Positions 61,164 to 64,000 of a stretch of 64,000 bases of DNA are shown piece after piece. Both the position numbers and the translations under genes were made by a program. Positions within the stretch are counted from its first letter, which is position 1. Every line of letters starts with the position of its first letter. The notes beneath the pieces were generated by a model. It was not told the DNA's origin and ran no database searches. It was given only the letters and a program-made list of their open reading frames with translations. The stretch is from JADKAV01 sp041393775 (GTDB lineage: Bacteria > Actinomycetota > Actinomycetes > S36-B12 > UBA10799): assembly GCA_041393775.1 (NCBI GenBank), contig JAWKJM010000008.1, positions 174,109 to 238,108 on the forward strand, in the 5' to 3' direction.

Positions 61164-62438
61164 ATGACGCATGCAACGGTCGAACAGGTCACCGCAGTCG
61201 CCCACCGTGCCCGGAAGGCGGCCGAGGTGCTCCGGGGACTGACCCGCGACGACAAGGACGCCGCCCTCATCGCCATTGCCGAAGCCTTGACGGCGTCCAC
61301 CGACCAGATCATCGCCGCGAACGACAAGGATGTGGCATTCGCCACGAAGTCGGGGACTGAGACGGCCGTGATCGATCGCCTGCGACTGACCGAGGACCGT
61401 ATTCAGGCGATCGCGCAGGCCGCCCGGCAGGTGGCCACGCTGCCGGACTCGGTCGGAGACGTCGTGCGCGGCTACACCCTGCCCAACGGCCTGAAAGTGC
61501 AACAGGTCCGGGTGCCGCTCGGTGTGGTGGCCATGATCTACGAAGCCCGGCCCAACGTCACCGTCGATGCTGCGGTGCTCTGCTTGAAGAGTGGCAACGC
61601 GTCGTTGTTGCGGGGTTCGGCCAGTGCGGCGAACAGCAACCGGACACTGGTCGAGGTCATGCGCAAGGCGCTGGCGGCGACGGCTGTGCCCGCGGACGCC
61701 ATCCTGGCGGTTCCGGGCCTGAAGCACGAGAGTGTCAACCACCTCATCCGGCTGCGCGGGCTTGTGGATGTCGTGATCCCGCGCGGGGGCGCGGGGCTGA
61801 TCCGCAACGTCGTGAACAACTCGCTGGTCCCGGTCATCGAGACCGGCGTGGGCAACTGCCACGTCTACCTTCACGAGGACGCACCCACCGAACGTGCCGT
61901 GGAGATCGTCGTCAACTCGAAGGCGCAACGGGTGAGCGTGTGCAACGCGGCTGAGACGCTGCTGGTCCACCGAGCCGCCGCCGACCGGTTGCTGCCCGCC
62001 GTGTTCGCAGGTCTCAAAGACGCGGGGGTCACGGTGCACGGCGACAAGAAGTCCGCAAAATACGCGAAGAAGGCGAAGATCCCGTTCCACCCCGCCACCG
62101 ATCTGGATTGGGCAGAGGAGTACCTGAGTCTCGACATCGCGGTCGGGGTGGTCCCGGATCTGCAGTCGGCGATCGACCACATCGGCAAGTGGAGCAGCGG
62201 GCACACTGAGGCGATCGTGACCGATTCGGTGGCCGCGGCAGCGGCTTTCACCGCAGCGATCGATTCGGCAGCTGTAATGGTCAACGCCTCCACGCGCTTC
62301 ACCGACGGGGAGCAGCTGGGGTTCGGTGCGGAGATCGGCATTTCCACCCAGAAACTGCATGCCCGCGGCCCGATGGGCCTTGCGGAACTGACTTCGACGA
62401 AGTTCCTCGTCGAAGGTGACGGGCACGTGCGGTCCTGA
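61164..62438 (+). CDS. proA: Glutamate-5-semialdehyde dehydrogenase (gamma-glutamyl phosphate reductase)
   Basis: 424 residues. ALDH-fold enzyme using NADPH to reduce gamma-glutamyl phosphate, second step of proline synthesis. GVVAMIYEARPNVTVDAAVL near residue 118, the NCHVYLHEDA loop near 233 and catalytic Cys in QRVSVCNAAETLL near 258 are the ProA signatures. Own leaderless promoter. Confidence 0.96.
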   Translation: MTHATVEQVTAVAHRARKAAEVLRGLTRDDKDAALIAIAEALTASTDQIIAANDKDVAFATKSGTETAVIDRLRLTEDRIQAIAQAARQVATLPDSVGDVVRGYTLPNGLKVQQVRVPLGVVAMIYEARPNVTVDAAVLCLKSGNASLLRGSASAANSNRTLVEVMRKALAATAVPADAILAVPGLKHESVNHLIRLRGLVDVVIPRGGAGLIRNVVNNSLVPVIETGVGNCHVYLHEDAPTERAVEIVVNSKAQRVSVCNAAETLLVHRAAADRLLPAVFAGLKDAGVTVHGDKKSAKYAKKAKIPFHPATDLDWAEEYLSLDIAVGVVPDLQSAIDHIGKWSSGHTEAIVTDSVAAAAAFTAAIDSAAVMVNASTRFTDGEQLGFGAEIGISTQKLHARGPMGLAELTSTKFLVEGDGHVRS

Positions 62439-62453
62439 TCGGCGTGGAGTCGG

Positions 62454-62459
62454 TAGAGT
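62454..62459 (+). promoter_or_regulatory. -10 box of the 53-residue membrane protein gene
   Basis: TAGAGT followed by 6 nt and ATG at 62466. Confidence 0.5.
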
Positions 62460-62465
62460 CTGCCC

Positions 62466-62627
62466 ATGGTTAACAGTGCAGTCGTCGTGTTCAGCGCCCT
62501 GGCCAGCGAGAACGCCGAAGAGGGCGGCGAAGCCGTCCACACCTCCCCGTTCCTGTACGGCGGGGTCGCCCTCGGGGTCCTGCTGCTCCTGCTGTTCCTC
62601 GTGACGCGTCTGAACATCGACCGCTGA
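62466..62627 (+). CDS. 53-residue single-pass membrane protein upstream of nadD
   Basis: Sequence opens MVNSAVVVFSALASENAEEG, then SPFLYGGVALGVLLLLLFLV forms one TM helix and TRLNIDR ends it. Short Glu/Gly-rich head outside and basic tail inside is likely. Small proteins with the same PFLYGG...GLLLLLLF layout precede nadD in many actinobacteria; none has a known role. The leaderless -10 box, ATG and 2-nt gap to nadD support a real gene that ordinary gene finders would skip. Confidence 0.75.
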   Translation: MVNSAVVVFSALASENAEEGGEAVHTSPFLYGGVALGVLLLLLFLVTRLNIDR

Positions 62628-62629
62628 CC

Positions 62630-63217
62630 ATGGCCGGGGTGCGCCGCAGGATCGGCGTGTTGGGGGGGACCTTCGATCCGATCCATCAGGGGCACCTCGT
62701 CGCGGCCGCGACAGTCCACCACCGGCTCGGGCTGGACGATCTGTTGTTCGTGCCCACGGGGCAACCGTGGCAGAAGCAGGACCGCGCCGTCACCGCGGCC
62801 GAGCACCGCTACCTGATGGCGGTGCTGGCCACGGATCGCTCTCCGTTCTCGGTCAGTCGCGTCGATATCGACCGCCCGGGCCCGACGTTCACGACGGACA
62901 CTCTCCAGGACCTCCATGCACACCACGATCCCGCTGACCTGTTCTTCATCACGGGGGCGGATTCGCTGGCCGGGTTGCCGACCTGGCGGGAGCCTGAAAA
63001 GATCCTCCGACTGGCGCATATGGTGGGGGTGACCCGTCCGGGTCACCCGATGGCTGCAACCGGTTTGCCGTCATCGGCTGCGACGATTCTGGAGATCCCG
63101 AGTTTGCCCATCTCGTCGACGATGTGTCGTGATCTCGTGGCCCGGGGCGAACCCATCGACTACCTCGTCCCCGCCGCAGTCGTGGAGTACATCGACAAAC
63201 ACCACCTCTACCGCTAA
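62630..63217 (+). CDS. nadD: Nicotinate-nucleotide adenylyltransferase
   Basis: 195 residues. Nucleotidylyltransferase fold: GVLGGTFDPIHQGHLVAAA (the H-x-G-H box) near residue 10 and SLPISSTMCRDLVARGEPID near 162, where the usual ISSTxIR has Cys at the variable site. Joins nicotinate mononucleotide to AMP in NAD synthesis. ATG 2 nt after the small membrane protein gene; its TAA overlaps the next ATG. Confidence 0.95.
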   Translation: MAGVRRRIGVLGGTFDPIHQGHLVAAATVHHRLGLDDLLFVPTGQPWQKQDRAVTAAEHRYLMAVLATDRSPFSVSRVDIDRPGPTFTTDTLQDLHAHHDPADLFFITGADSLAGLPTWREPEKILRLAHMVGVTRPGHPMAATGLPSSAATILEIPSLPISSTMCRDLVARGEPIDYLVPAAVVEYIDKHHLYR

Positions 63218-64000
63218 TGCACAAGCGCGCGGTCGGGGCGGTCGTCCTGCTGGGGTTGGTGATCGTCGCCACGGTGGCGCTTCTGCTCGTCCGACGCGAT
63301 CCGTCGCCGCCACCGCCGGTGGTGCCGGAAGCGCCCGACACCCGGACCCTGCTGGTCCAACTGCGCGACCCCGCCCTGCTGGCTCGGGCTTCCGTGCTGG
63401 TCGGCGTCGAGCAAGAACGGCTCGACCAGTTGTGGTGGACCACGCAGTGGTGGGTCGATCAGATCGGCTCGGAGGAAGTCAGCGCGGCCGAACTGGGCCG
63501 TAAGCCGGTGCCTTACGTCATGGAGACGGTGCAGGACCAGATCGACGTGAAGATCGACGATGCGTGGGTGCTGGATCGACTGGCGTTCGCTGGGTTGGTG
63601 GACGCCGTGGGAGGGGTCCGGATCGACGTCGCAGAGCCGACCATCTATCTCACCGATCGGGGTGACGAAGCAGTTCTCCAGGCGGGAGTACAGACGGTTT
63701 CGGGCGCGCAAGCCGCTGACTACGTCCTCGACGCCGCGTTGCGCGATGAGACGACCCGGCTTCGCAGATTCCAGGCGGTGTGGGACCAGGTACTGCGCCG
63801 GTTCCCCACCGATTCGGAGAAGGCCCGCGCCTTGGTGGTATCGCTGGGAGCGCTGTCGAAGGCGACCATGCCCAACGAGGCTCTCTCGACACTGCTCTCG
63901 GACGCGCACGCACTGCGGATTGCCGGGGACTACGCGCAGGCGACGGTCGCACTCGACGACCAGAACCGGATCCGGGTCCGGCCACCCCAGGGGGTCAGGA
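63217..64000 (+). CDS. LCP (LytR-CpsA-Psr)-like protein, 3' end beyond the window
   Basis: At least 261 residues, frame open at the right edge. TM helix near 5-25 (AVGAVVLLGLVIVATVALLL), Pro-rich linker, then an LCP-like domain: FAGLVDAVGGVRIDV, GVQTVSGAQAADYVLD and ETTRLRRFQAVWDQVLRRF correspond to the F-x-x-x-VDALGG, LNGxxALxYxR and DxxRxxRQQ blocks. The SIPRD block is replaced by QLWWTTQWW, so catalytic Arg/Asp are partly lost. LCP enzymes attach glycopolymers to the cell wall. nadD-LCP-rsfS is the usual actinobacterial order, so rsfS should follow. Confidence 0.8.
   Translation, partial: MHKRAVGAVVLLGLVIVATVALLLVRRDPSPPPPVVPEAPDTRTLLVQLRDPALLARASVLVGVEQERLDQLWWTTQWWVDQIGSEEVSAAELGRKPVPYVMETVQDQIDVKIDDAWVLDRLAFAGLVDAVGGVRIDVAEPTIYLTDRGDEAVLQAGVQTVSGAQAADYVLDAALRDETTRLRRFQAVWDQVLRRFPTDSEKARALVVSLGALSKATMPNEALSTLLSDAHALRIAGDYAQATVALDDQNRIRVRPPQGVR

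Overview
The window is high-G+C DNA from an actinobacterium (Actinomycetes). The strongest evidence is gene order: tig-clpP1-clpP2-clpX-valS-folC-DUF4233-ndk-mreBCD-pbp2-rodA, then two radical-SAM-family genes, rne-rplU-rpmA-obg-proB-proA-nadD-LCP. As far as I recall this is the order seen in Streptomyces and relatives. Supporting signs are frequent GTG starts, ATGA/GTGA overlaps, and many start codons with a TANNNT-type -10 box only 6-8 nt upstream, which suggests leaderless mRNAs. I cannot assign a family or genus from the sequence.

Layout. 1-12 kb is accessory: the 3' part of a LuxR-type regulator, an aldehyde dehydrogenase, Pcm, tRNA-Arg, a zinc-ribbon metallopeptidase, a beta-lactamase-fold lipoprotein, an intact IS481-type insertion sequence inside an intergenic repeat, an ABC exporter and a Pr6Pr membrane protein. 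11.5-15.4 kb is a persulfide/sulfite detoxification locus like the staphylococcal cst operon: a CstR-like repressor, two small rhodaneses, a persulfide dioxygenase-rhodanese fusion, a TauE/SafE exporter and a 38-residue Cys protein. It is divergent from an AhpD-like gene across two palindromic operators. 15.4-35.1 kb holds ssb, SDR proteins, ettA, a thioesterase, a group II truncated globin, MscS, an amidase, malQ, pepN, rpiA, an acyl-CoA-binding protein, a methyltransferase, a KstD-type flavoprotein and an alpha/beta hydrolase. 35.3-64 kb is the conserved core: tRNA-Gly and tRNA-Pro, protein folding and degradation (tig, clpP1P2X), valS, folate, nucleotide pools, cell elongation (mreBCD, PBP2, RodA), RNA decay, ribosomal proteins with Obg, proline synthesis and NAD synthesis. 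A secreted-protein gene wrecked by three frameshifts and a tocopherol-cyclase-like gene interrupt this core between clpX and valS.

Intergenic repeats are the most unusual part. Family C (about 120 bp, four copies of a 14-bp motif in a forward-forward-reverse-reverse layout) occurs at six places, four of them between convergent transcripts. Family B (200-300 bp, motif GAGGTTAGAGAA in nested inverted order) occurs at three loci. Family A (89 bp) occurs twice; one copy is split by the IS and the other runs into a 19-bp tandem array. Two separate 45-nt hairpins share a conserved centre but have compensating base changes in the stem. I see no CRISPR array, prophage or integrase in this window.
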